From positions 26,318,270-26,382,269 of the forward strand of contig NC_079366.1 of NCBI RefSeq assembly GCF_021018895.1: DNA of 64,000 bases, read 5' to 3'. Both the position numbers and the translations under genes were made by a program. This document shows positions 50,040 through 61,540 of the stretch, piece by piece. The first letter of the stretch is position 1, and each line of letters starts with the position of its first letter. The DNA is from Seriola aureovittata. Taxonomy: Eukaryota > Chordata > Actinopteri > Carangiformes > Carangidae. Below the pieces are notes generated by a model, which saw nothing but the letters and a program-made list of their open reading frames with translations, had not been told where the DNA came from and made no database searches.

Positions 50040-50595
50040 CACGCACAAACACACACACATAAAGTAAAGTGTACGCACACCCTGATGGTGGTGACAGGAG
50101 GGAAAATCATTTCAGGATTTTGGTTCAGGTCTCCCTCTTTGTGTTTCTCAAAGTGTCTGTGACAAGCCAGGAGGGTAATGATCATTCTCTCTCTCTCTCT
50201 CTCTCTCTGTATGTGTGTGTGTGTGTGTGAAATATTTCCACTCACATATTCATGCCAACATTTTCTATCATTATTTATATTGATCAAATTTTCTTCTATT
50301 AAACAATTTGCTTTAAAATAGAAAAGAGAAAGGTTGATAAAAAAAAAAAAGTGATCAATAGCCCTGAATTTTCTTTTTGTAATAAATGTTTGACTTTTGA
50401 AATTAAAACTACAAATAATTTTAGTCAAGTCAAGTCAATTTATTTATGGAGCATAAAAATATTATTGTTAAGAAAAACTGAACATAGTGCAATTTGTTAG
50501 GAAAAGGTGATAAAACCTGATGTTTAAGGGCAAGAAAGTAAAACATGTGAAGTCCGGAAAAAAAGGAAGAAATACAAAACCACTAAATGTTACTA
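49310..50595. other. intergenic, microsatellites only
   Basis: No gene is seen. The stretch holds interrupted CA runs at 50009-50059 and a compound (CT)n(GT)n run at 50186-50229. Confidence 0.55.
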
Positions 50596-50599
50596 CATG

Positions 50600-50840
50600 C
50601 AGTGGTTTTAAATAACATTTACTCAAGTACAGTTTTGAAGTAATTCAATTTAATACTATGTTGTTATTTTTGCAGATTTGCATGATCCCATAAATATATA
50701 AATCAAATAATAAATGATGATATATTTTTATAGATTAATCTGCCCAGCAGAATGTAAAAGTAGTTGAAATTAGCCCCACTACATTTTGGAGGCAAATATT
50801 GTACTTTAAGCTTAAAGCTTTAGTTACAAACATCCACAAA
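50600..50840. repeat. dispersed repeat family A, copy
   Basis: Blocks such as ACATTTACTCAAGTACAG and TAGATTAATCTGCCCAGCAG match the copy at 1775-2235 in the same orientation. Confidence 0.65.
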
Positions 50841-50894
50841 GCCATATGTTTCAATGTCAGTATTTATGCATGAGGAAATGGAAAACAAGGCATT

Positions 50895-51116
50895 GTAGTT
50901 TAACCGGAAGTCCGCCTGTAGTTTGGAGGTAGTTTGATATTAACCCTGGCGACTGCACAGGTCACTTTAGATACCCACACTTCTGAAACGCAACACAGTA
51001 AATAACACGACTTCGTACCCGGCTCACCTGCCAAGTCCTGCGCCCAAAGCTTGTTCACACATCCAGCAGCAGTTTGAAACCAGACTGACACCAGCCTCCA
51101 TCCAACACCTGTCCAG
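50895..51116 (+). promoter_or_regulatory. possible orphan promoter and non-coding first exon
   Basis: An ETS site ACCGGAAGT (50903-50911) is followed about 200 bases later by a strong donor, CAG then GTAAGA, after base 51116. That layout is typical of a TATA-less first exon. No partner acceptor with a coding exon can be identified in the remaining 13 kb, so the gene, if real, continues beyond the window. Confidence 0.3.
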
Positions 51117-51119
51117 GTA

Positions 51120-52095
51120 AGACAGACTCAGTGCTGAGAGATTTGACTGATAAACGTTGTCAAACTAGAGCCGACTAAAAGTAAAATGATTTTTTTTTTT
51201 CATTTGCATTAAACGTTCAATGTCTTCGTTTGTATGAACAGATGAAAACTCAGACAAGAAACAGGAAGTAGAGCCCGATGCTGCCAGGAATTTGGGGAGT
51301 TACTAATGTGAGCTGCAACTCGAGACCCGTTTTTTTTAGCCTTTATTTGTTTATATTTCGGGAAACTAATCACGCCGAATTCGCTATTGACAGTCCCTGT
51401 TTGCTATGAACCATTGGATGTGCTGACAGCTGTCAATCAATTACTTTGATACTGAAGAAAACTTAAAAACACGATGATTCTCAGTCAAGTTCCGGATAAG
51501 GAGCGTCTTTTTTTTCTGTGACTTGTAAACTGGTTTATGGGCGTTTATTTGCTTTGGACATCGGAGATAATTCTGTCCTCCGGAAGTGCAAGTCACACTG
51601 AATCTAAAAATATGTGTTTCATGAATGTGCGTTCAGATTTTACGGAGTTATGAATCAGATTTTTGACTAAATTGTGGCAATTGGTGGCTGAGGGTTTTAA
51701 AGTACACTACAGTTACTGCTGCTTACAGTTTGAAAATATCTGGAATAAAACTTTACATATGTTGAAAACCACTGTTAAAAAGTAGGTTAAAAAACCACCC
51801 AACCTGGCAACACAAAATAAGACAAAATACACCTTAATTAAATTGTTTCTCTTGTCCACTTGGCTGCAGAAACTTTATTTACACCTCCAGCAGTTACAGA
51901 GCAAAATGATTTTTCATCATTTAGAGTCGTGTTTCTGTCGACCTGATGAATGACAGTCCGATATTTACTCTCCTTCTGGCTCTGTTTTTGGTCTCCACTG
52001 CTCTTGAGGGAAATATCTAGTTGTTTCTTCATACAGGCCCATCACCTTTCAAGAACAAAACAGCACCAAGTAGTTCATGATAAAAACAGACTACA
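51120..52095. other. no gene recognised
   Basis: AT-rich sequence without coding signals; several poly-T runs. Confidence 0.45.
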
Positions 52096-52099
52096 AAGA

Positions 52100-52310
52100 C
52101 TAAAGACTAGCTGCACGATATGCAAATAAAAATTATATGGCGATTATTTTTGGCAGATATTGCGATTGGTATTTCAGTTGGAATAGTTTTTGCATTTTCA
52201 GTTTAAGAAATAAAAAAATAATGATGATGATGTAATTTTTGTTGTATTATGTGACACATTTTACCTTTATCAAAAATCCAGCTCCTGCGATTTAAAAACT
52301 TTTTTTTTTT
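52100..52310. repeat. dispersed repeat family B, copy 2
   Basis: Matches 4365-4680 block by block, including GCACGATATGCAAAT and GTGACACATTTTACCTT. Confidence 0.6.
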
Positions 52311-52314
52311 AAAG

Positions 52315-54370
52315 AAATATCTTAAAATGACTCCTGCATAAATCATATTTCTGTTTTTATCATCATGTGTCTGTGACTTTTCCCTTGTGGTAAACATGTG
52401 AAACCTGTTTTTATGAAAGGTTTGAGGAAAATAACAAGTTAGCAGGTTCAAAAACCAAAAAATAGGCTAAAAATAGGTCCAAAAGTTAAATTAAGCATAA
52501 AAAGAAATATCATAATTATGCAAATTAAAGTTGCAACAATAACTACGTAACATGAAAATAATAAAAAAGTGTCTGGGGAAAAAAAACTTCTCATGTACCT
52601 GTGTCCGTCCATTGCGGCACTTTTAACATGATCTTTTTCCTCCTGTATATTTGAAGGTCAGTGAAGTGACACTGACACTGTGTGTATGTGTGCACATGTG
52701 AACTCGTATTTATTGTTAATTGAGCTGAACTGAGATCAGCAGAGGCGGCGGCGGCGGCAGCAGCAAAAGCTTAAAGCAGAAAATGAGAGAAGCACTCAAG
52801 TGGCTATCAGTATCATAAAGGAACAAAAGTGAAGGAGGGGAGGGAGTGAGGAGGGATGAAAGGAGATGATTTGCAGCATTAATCCAAATTGAATTACAGC
52901 GATAACATCTCTCTCTCTGGCTTTATTTTATATATTTTTTCTCATTTCATTTCAAACATCCACTCTCCCTGCGTTGTTGTTACTCGCTCTCAGGATGATA
53001 TGAGACACAGTTCGTCTTTGGTTAGGAACAGCAGCCCCGTTGCTCACTACAACATTTCTTTTAAAAACACAAAGCCACTAATGAACAAACAGCAATCAGT
53101 AGGTATTTATTAGACTCTCTTCCCCCTCTTTCTCTCTCTCCTTCTGTTAATAGTGTAAATTAGCATATAAATGAGAGATAGCATGTGATAGAATCCACTC
53201 TGCTCCAATCTGTCCACTGGGACTTGTGATTATCTCCTTCTCCTCCTTTTTTTCTTCATTCCTTATTACTCTTTTTCTCCCTCTCTGTCTTTCCCCACTC
53301 ACTTCACAGATAATTATTCCTTTCTTCTATTCCTAGTTCGAGGACTCCTTTTGCTTTTATTAACCGATACGGTTAAAGTGACACATTCGCTCTGTTTGTG
53401 ATTATTTGTTTACCTGGATGTGTGTTTGGGCTGCCTCTCTGTGCGGTTAGTTTAAGTGTACTTAATTGCTCCTGACTAATTAGCAGATGAGTCGAGGCAT
53501 TTGGGAGATGTAGAGCGTGCACGCGCACACACACACATATATGAAAACACACACACAGAAGCATAAATACACACATTTATAGCACCTTTTGTCTGTGTCC
53601 TAAGTGTTCGTCTCTTGTTCCTTCCCTCTCTTGCCTTTGTGTCCCCAGACAGTTGAAGCCCAGCGGTACGCAGCAGGAGGTGTTAATGATGTGAGGGCTC
53701 GGTGTTCTCTGCTGGGAGCGATCTGTTGTGTGTTAGCTGCTGTCTGTCACCATACGAATAGAAAAACATCTTCATAGTTCATGTGTGAGTGTGGAGTGCT
53801 CTGAAGCTGATGTCTCAGTGTAGGTGTGTGTGTGTGTGTGTGTGTGTGTTGGAGAGAGAGTGTCTGGTTTTCCACTTTTCTGTTGCTCTGCATATTAAAA
53901 ATCATGAATCTCCCGCCTCCTCCTGCCTGGCAAACAACACTCAGACAACTTTATTGGTGTGTGTATGTGTGTATTTGTGTGTTTGTGTGTCCATCCATTT
54001 TTGGTTATGAGGCCTTCGCTTTGCGTCAGTTCCCTCTTTATAATTCAGATTTGTTGGTCGTACATTCGCTGGATGTGTTCATGTTGTGTTTAGGTTGTGT
54101 GGGTGTGTGTGAGGTCGTGCTAGGCCCTGTGAGAGAGGCAGTCAGAAACCTAACGAAGCCTCAATTACTGGGACTTTATTCGAGAATGTTATTCTGTAAT
54201 GATACTGGTTAAAACATTGTGTAACAGAAGCACAAATAGAGAGGAATAAAAGTCAGAATTGAACAACGATATCTACCTTTACTACATAACTTTACTATAG
54301 TTTACTAACATTAGCCACTAAGCTTTAAGCTACTGGTCAAACCAGACCAATGAAGGCTGCACAAGCATAG
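52315..54370. other. no gene recognised
   Basis: Contains a (GGC)n-like run near 52744-52758, pyrimidine-rich stretches at 53110-53330, CA runs near 53521-53560 and a GT run at 53823-53848. Short frames on both strands lack family resemblance. Confidence 0.5.
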
Positions 54371-54372
54371 AA

Positions 54373-54890
54373 TTAAAGGTCCCATATTTTACACTTTCCC
54401 AGTGTTTTATTTGAAGTGTTGACCCATAAGAAGATATATTTGTGGCTTTAAGAACCAAAAACCATCACAGTGTAGTTTCTCTCAGGCTTTTTTCTGGAGC
54501 TATAGTAACAACAGGTCAGTCGACCAATCAGAAGAGACGAGGCTCTCAACCTCTCTTCTGATCGGCTGATTGTTTTCTGAGCGATCCAATAAAAATATTG
54601 CAGCTTTCAGGTAAACACTCAGAGAAACCAAATTCTGCAGGGTCGGATGGTGGATCCAGGTGGGCGGGGCTTGGGAGTGTTGCTGAGAGCGGTGACTGTT
54701 TTGTTGTGACGTCACAAAGTTACAGAAGTCCTGACGGCTTGTTTTAATTCTCAGTTTCCGAATACAGGCTGTGAGCATTTCTCTGTGGACTGAGCACTTT
54801 GATACTTTCACAGTATTAATATAGAACATAGACCTGATCTATAATCAGAAAAGACTTTGAAATCTCACTTTATACAATATGGGACCTTAA
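54373..54890. mobile_element. TTAA-flanked MITE (piggyBac-like ends)
   Basis: TTAA (54373-54376) followed by AGGTCCCATATT is mirrored at the right by AATATGGGACC followed by TTAA (54887-54890). Terminal inverted repeats inside a TTAA duplication are typical of piggyBac-type elements. The 518-bp interior is non-coding. It includes a perfect 14-base palindrome around a CRE, TGACGTCA, at 54707-54714. Confidence 0.7.
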
Positions 54891-55128
54891 AGACAGAATG
54901 TGTTTTATTGTATTTTTGTGCTTTTTTGCTTTAATACAGCGATTTGCACCAATGCTGGCGACGTGAGTGACCTTGACAAGTTGAGACAGTGGGAGTCAAC
55001 TAAGAAACACACAAGCTTGATGTGTCCATCATCAGGACCATCAGTCTCTACTAATGTCTGGTGCTGTATTACGCTGACTCAACATTTTTCTCTGGATAAA
55101 TACTCAGAGCTGGAGTTGGCTGTTGCGT

Positions 55129-55172
<44 letters not shown>

Positions 55173-55637
55173 ACACTAACAGCGTGGATGTTAGAGTAAA
55201 CATTTGAATAGTCTTAATTATTGCCTTGTGAAGACGTTTTTCCAACGACCGAAAAATGAAGCCACGCCAAATGAAACACACGTTGGCCCTGTGGCATCAG
55301 GACAGAAAACCAAGAGGATGATTTATCATTCGGAGGAACACTGGCACCTCTGTTTCACCGAACGCAGATTTGCATTCATGTCTATTTTCGGCTTCCATCT
55401 TTTTTTTTTTTTTTAAATTCCTGTTTTTTTTCTGCAGACTGCTTCGCTTTTTTTTTTTTCTTCTCAGTATTAAGTATTTTTTTGTTTCAGCAGCTGATGG
55501 TTCGTCTACATAAGCTTAAACAACATGAAGAGGATGGATGATGCTGTGAGTGAGTGAATTAAAGTGAATCACAGTGTGTTAGTCTCCTCTGTTGGCTTCC
55601 TGTCTGCAGGAAGGAAAATTTGAAGACACACACTCAA

Positions 55638-55689
<52 letters not shown>
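55638..55689. repeat. (CA)n microsatellite
   Basis: A pure CA run of about 50 bases. Confidence 0.9.
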
Positions 55690-55690
<1 letters not shown>

Positions 55691-58038
55691 AAACCCTTAA
55701 GATCTGACACCCTTTCAGATATCCGCATTAGACCCTATAATCTAATTCCTAGCTATCAACTTACAAATCTAATCATGACACACCACTCATATTCAATATC
55801 ACCAAACCTCCAGCCTTTTAGTTTGGCCTCTCAAACCACCGTGTAAAAGCTTCATCATGGGCCATGCTGATGAAATTACCCTCTATTATCCCCCCTCTCT
55901 CTTTCTCTTTTACTCTCCAACTCTCACTCCCTCCATTCTGTCTTACTTGAAGGAGTGTGCAGATTTAATTTACAGCAGGGCTCATGAGCCACTTAGCGCA
56001 ATCTCTCTCCGTGTGCAGGGATTGATTGATTAGGCCTTATCTTGTTATCTGGGTCTGTGGTCGTTTGATAGGCCTGTTTGTTCTCGCACTAGTCTTTCAG
56101 TCTTTCTATCTGTATCCCTTTCCTTTATGTAATTTCATGCCTCTGTCTTCTGTGTAGTGTGTGTGTTGTGTGTGTGTGTGTGTGTGTGTGATGGCCTGCA
56201 GCTTCTTCGTCTACTTTTCCTCCAATGTGGGAATCAGACACTGATAAGGACGGATCGTCTTGCAAGATCAGAATTAGGAAATTACACGCTTTGCTTGTCG
56301 CAGACTCTCACCCTTCCCTCTGTCGGCGGACTGTTAGCCGTTATTGTTTCTCAGAATTTGCTCAAATTGCTCGGCTGTAATGGCCGACAGAGTAAATACT
56401 CCACTGATGCTGTTTCAGCAACGAGGCGCTGGGATTTAGTCGTTTGTAGCTTTTCGTGGTGTGGATGAAGAATGGGATGTTTTGGCTTTTCAGAAGCTGC
56501 TTCGCTGTCGCCTTTTAACACAAAGAAAGCTCTGATACTAGCGGTGGTCTGAGATCTGGTCTCTGCGTGTTTTCAAACAACACACCTGGAGAAAAGTTTG
56601 TTAGAGCCAACTCTGTTTGGTTTCTATTGGTTTGGATAAAGACGTGTACTTTAGTCCTCAACAGTGACTGACTTCCCTGCAGGTGACCACATAAGTGTAA
56701 TACCTTCAGTTTGACTCCTGGACCTTTGTTGCATATTGAGCTTTCTTTCACCGCCCACATTTCTGAAGGCAAAAATGCCACAAGACATTTTCTGTCTTTT
56801 TGTGGATGTTTTGTTTTAGGTTTTGAGTGTTTTTATGCACATTTTCAATTTGCATGTGGAAGAACTTGAGGGGAATCTCAGAAAAAAAGAAAAGACTCTT
56901 ACACTTGTCTGAGGGGCAAAAGTTGCTAAAAGCAAAATGCGACAAAGTGCAATGAAAACAGATTTTTTTAATAGATAATTAAGTACATGAATAATGTGAC
57001 GTAAAGGTGCACTCAATCTTCTGCTCCAGTCTGACTAATATAATTATGTATTTTGTACACAGGGATGTGTAAAGTTGCATTGAATTGCACCAACGAGGGC
57101 CCCCAGAATAAACATAAAAACAACCAGTGAATACTTTGTTGTTTCATGAAGAAAATAAATTGTAATGTACCCAGTTTTCAAAATTAATTTTTTTTTAATT
57201 GAATCAAAACAACATACAGCACCTGAGTTTACTTTAAATCCCGGGGGCAGGTGAACTGTTACAGAAGCACCTTTCTTTCATCAGAATAGTAGTGATGTTA
57301 GAAATGTTTCCAGTAACCACTTCCCCAAAAATGTTTACAAGTTCTTACTTAATCGCTGTTCATAATTAATCTGTTAAACAGCGACTCTGCCACTGACATT
57401 GGCAGGAGTTCCTCCGCTATATAACCTGATACACATGACTTCATGTCTCCCTGTGCTGCTGTTTTGTAACTATTTCTGAGAGGTGGAGGAGATCTCCTCA
57501 TTATCTGTAAAGCAATAAGTCAATGTTTCGCCACAGATTTGATGCTTCATGACGAATGATTTATGATTGTGGAGCGGCAAGTTCTCACGAGGAATCTGAT
57601 CTGTCCACTCAGACCAAGTGAAACCACGACCCTGTGCTGTAGGAGATGTGATGCACATGACGATTTATCATATTATGCAAGAATTGCTTCCTGCGTCACT
57701 GTTTGACACATTCATGAATGAATATTGGCTTTTTATGAGTAAAATAAAAATTAAGACCATTGGTTGTCGGTAAAGATTAGAATTTTCTGCATCCCTACAA
57801 TAATGAAATCACATCTGAATGTGCTTGTGTGCGCTCTACCTTTGATTCTACACTTTCATCACAAATAAAAGTAATGAGTTTTGAATGGAGTGGCAGCGTA
57901 ACACGGCGTATACATCACCCTGACTTTGGCAGAACACACTGACTAACTTTTTTTCTGATGCTGACATTTCACTGAATCCTGTTCTCACTCCTCCAACCTC
58001 CTGCTTTCCTCCATCACCTCTTTCTGGCTTGAAACCCA

Positions 58039-58111
58039 ACCCCCCGCCCCCCCACCCCCCTGCATGGTGCCTAAATGAGACCCTTCCTCACCCCTCCACC
58101 CCCCCCCCCTT
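58039..58111. repeat. C-rich tract (G-quadruplex-capable on the - strand)
   Basis: Several runs of 5-10 C separated by single bases or short spacers occur at 58040-58061 and again at 58098-58111. Confidence 0.75.
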
Positions 58112-58530
58112 TCATCAATCCTGACCACCTGCACCGCTCCTCTTCATCCTGCTTCACCCCCGCCTGAGCTCGACCCACCTCCAGTCTCCTGCACTTTTCC
58201 CACCGTCTGCCCCAAACCTGACTCTTAAACACACCCGTTCACATGCACACACAAATGCACACATGCATGAACACACACACAGTTGGAGCGGCAGGTTCCC
58301 TCTAATGACGTCCTCAGAGTATAATTAGTCTGGCCAATTAACAGCAGTAACGATGCTTGCATTCATTATGTCAAATTACACTGTGCTGACAAAGTGTCAA
58401 CTCAGCTACGCTCACCTGCTGAGGGTATCTGCGTGTGTGTGTGTATGTGTGTGTGTTTGTGAATGTGTGGGTTTTTGCTAGTTTATTAAATCCTACTTCA
58501 TCATTCCAGAAATGAAGAATGTCCGATCCA

Positions 58531-58582
<52 letters not shown>

Positions 58583-58718
58583 ATGCATTCAATTAGCACA
58601 CTTGCAGTAGATCTGTTATTCTGGTGCCTGTTGTCGTGGCGATGCTCTTGTGGCCAGCAATAAGGCCTGTGAAACCAGTTGGATCAGTACATTGCATTAT
58701 TAAATCATGGGTATTGAT

Positions 58719-58761
<43 letters not shown>

Positions 58762-59029
58762 AGTGTTATTAAATGTTATATATTACCGTGAGTCAGATGG
58801 GACGGTGCTAGCTGTGATCTGTGTGGCCTGAGATGTGATTTCTGCACACACTCATTTGCATAACACTGATGACTATGAGAGCGGGGCGGGGCCAGGAGAG
58901 ACTGGAGGTGGATTCATCTTAATTAGCATCTTGGTCCTCTGGAGGTAAATGGCTCTGCTGGGGTTAAACACACACACATGCGCACACACACGCACACACA
59001 CACACACACACACAAAGGCAGTGGGGGAA

Positions 59030-59480
59030 GAATTACTTAGTTAAGTAAAAATAGCAGTAGCATATTTGAAATATACTCAATACAAGGACAAATACAAGGA
59101 GTATTATCAGCATAATTTACCTGCATGATAAAAACAAGCGGTGTGGCCTCTTTCACTGATATTTTATTATTTATTATTGGATTATTATTACTGAAGCATT
59201 AATGTCGTGTTGTAGCTGGTCAAGAAGGAGCCGATTTGACCTACTTTATATTCTTTATGTACTGTTTAATCTTTATTAATGCATTATAATTCACAAAATG
59301 TAAGTTACATGAGCTATTATATGATATTACACATTAATCTGCAAAGGCACTAGAGACTGCAGCTATCAAATAAATGTAGTTGAGTAAGTAAAGTACAATA
59401 TCTCCTGCTGAATATCTCCTGTGGGGTAGAGTTATAAAGCAGCATAAATTGGAATTGAAGTACTTTACCTTAATATTATT
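59030..59480. repeat. dispersed repeat family A, long copy
   Basis: Begins GTGGGGGAAGAATTACTTAG and includes TAGTTGAGTAAGTAAAGTAC and TTGAAGTACTTTACC, typical of family A. It lies next to the (CA)n run at 58970-59014. Confidence 0.6.
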
Positions 59481-60432
59481 TCAATTTTATTGAAGGATGT
59501 GTGAGGCCACACACCTGGCAGAGCTTATACTTTCATGCTGTAGAACTCCAGTCACCCAAAACTTACGGACCTAAATGACAAAATATGTTGCGTGTCAGTG
59601 TCTTTCAGAGAGACCAGTGTTAATGTTTGCTTGCTTATTACGGCTGATGACAGCAGATCAAAGAGAGAGAGAGAGAGAGATAACGGAGCTCTTCAGCCGC
59701 AATCGTAGTATTTGTGCTTCATGGTCGACGTCTTGACCCCTGACCCCTTTCTGCCGTGTCTCAAGCCCGCCGCGCAACAGGAGCTGGATCAGCCAATCAG
59801 CTGCAGGTTCACACGACATGGCAGGTGTCTGCATCAGCTCCTCTGTTACCCATGACACCCTTCTCTCTGTAGGTCTGAAAGGATGTGTACGTGCATCTTC
59901 TTAGTTTAAGAGCCTGTGTGATGGAATAACAACGCTATGCTACTCCTGCCTTCGCTGTTGTTCATTTACCTGAGCATGACGTCTTGCTGACACTGAATGA
60001 ACTTTCCGCAGAGCTTGAAGGTAAGTTGGGGAAGTTGTTTCAGAAGAAAAGTATTCCCTGTGGTAATCGCAAAGAGGTTACATGTCATTGAATGCAATAT
60101 GGCTTCTTTGTAGTGTGTGTGCCTCAGAGACATGAGCTATATCAGGCTGAGGCTAAACAAACAATACTTGCTACCAGGATAAATTAATGACTGGTTTTAG
60201 TTTCTGCAATAATAACTTCAGTCTCGTCCTTTAAGTTGAGTATTTGACTGAATGCACTCAGTTACAATGAATAACTATATGTTCATATTTCTGCACATAG
60301 ACTCATACATGTACCAGCACACACACACTTAAACACAGAGTTGATCCAAGCAAAGGACAGGGACCTGAGGAGTCCTCTGACGGGCAATTAGCTCATGAAG
60401 TGACATAGAAAAGCATGCAGAAGCCCTGACAA

Positions 60433-60490
<58 letters not shown>
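60433..60490. repeat. (CA)n microsatellite
   Basis: A pure CA run of nearly 60 bases. Confidence 0.9.
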
Positions 60491-60495
<5 letters not shown>

Positions 60496-60741
60496 AGAGG
60501 CAGAGCTGGCTTGCTCTCTTGATAGGCAATTAACTTACTTCAGACACCTCATCAGCAAGTGAACAAAAATCCCCCTTTAATCGGACACACAAACACGCAC
60601 ACACACACACGTCCTCGCAGCTTTGCATATGCAGTGTTCATTGCAGCATTGATATGCAGCATGAGCGGGAGAATCTGTTGCCGTCGCTAGCGCCTTACAT
60701 TGCTAAATTTCAAATGCACATAGACAAACATGTTGAGCCAT

Positions 60742-60769
60742 ACACACACACACACACACACGCACACAT

Positions 60770-60807
<38 letters not shown>
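60742..60807. repeat. compound (CA)n(TA)n microsatellite
   Basis: A CA run changes into a TA run of about 30 bases. Confidence 0.9.
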
Positions 60808-60814
<7 letters not shown>

Positions 60815-61540
60815 CCCATCAGAGAGATCAGGGGGCAGATGATGCGTCAGGAGTCCTGCTGAGTTAAGTAATCACACTCGGGTGTTTAATCACTAACGAG
60901 CACCTGATGATGCTCTTTAATTAACACAACACTAATTGAAGAGGGCTGGCGAATCGCAGCTCTCGGTGCTGTCTGTTATTTGAATAATTTGAGAGCAAAG
61001 GATTGTGGGTGAGGAGCCTCCAGCTGTAGGTGGGTCAGGCAGTTTTGTAGCCAGGAACTTTATTATGGGAGGTGGTTGTTTTTGCCTGGAAAATGGCGGC
61101 GTTACGGAGGCGTTTGTGTTGAGTGTTGAGCACAAGAAAAACAATATTGAGAGTATTTACATAACATTTGATTCTGTTTTCTTCAGATGATTAAAATTAA
61201 AACTTTCAAAAATCAGTCCGAGCTTAAGTCAGGCCTTTTCTTTTTTTTATGTCTTGACATAAATCAAACATGTTTAATATTATGGTAAGTTTTTAGTTTC
61301 TAGTGACGTTCAAAGATACTTTCTACAGCACCGAACACGAAGCAGCAGACCTTGCTGATAGTGGCCATGGGTGCGACTCTGAGGAGCAAGAACGTGAGGG
61401 GTTTGGTGTAAGGCTGCTTTAAATACAGAAAGGAGGCAAGGGTAACTGGACACGAAGAAAGTAATTTCAAAATAAAACAGGAAATCATAAATACAAATTC
61501 TGAACACAGTCATTTCAGTAATCATGACAATTATAGAGTT

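Larger units (their letters stand above)
54895..59025. other. no gene recognised; microsatellite-rich
   Basis: No coding exon is supported. The region holds CA runs at 55130-55170, 55638-55689, 58536-58578 and 58970-59014, GT runs at 56157-56191, 58434-58465 and 58723-58759, T-runs near 55400 and 55450, and a C-rich tract at 58039-58111. Confidence 0.5.
59485..61540. other. no gene recognised; microsatellites
   Basis: Contains a GA run at 59658-59681, a strong isolated donor-like site after 60020, a CA run at 60433-60490 and a compound (CA)n(TA)n run at 60742-60807. Confidence 0.5.

Noticed and set aside
59950..60020. Possible signal-peptide exon (MLLLPSLLFIY) before a strong donor-like site
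   Set aside because: The frame stops before the donor, so it cannot be a coding first exon; it may at most be a 5' UTR exon.
61300..61525. Minus-strand hydrophobic frames
   Set aside because: Considered as a small membrane protein, but the start context is poor and there is no recognisable family.
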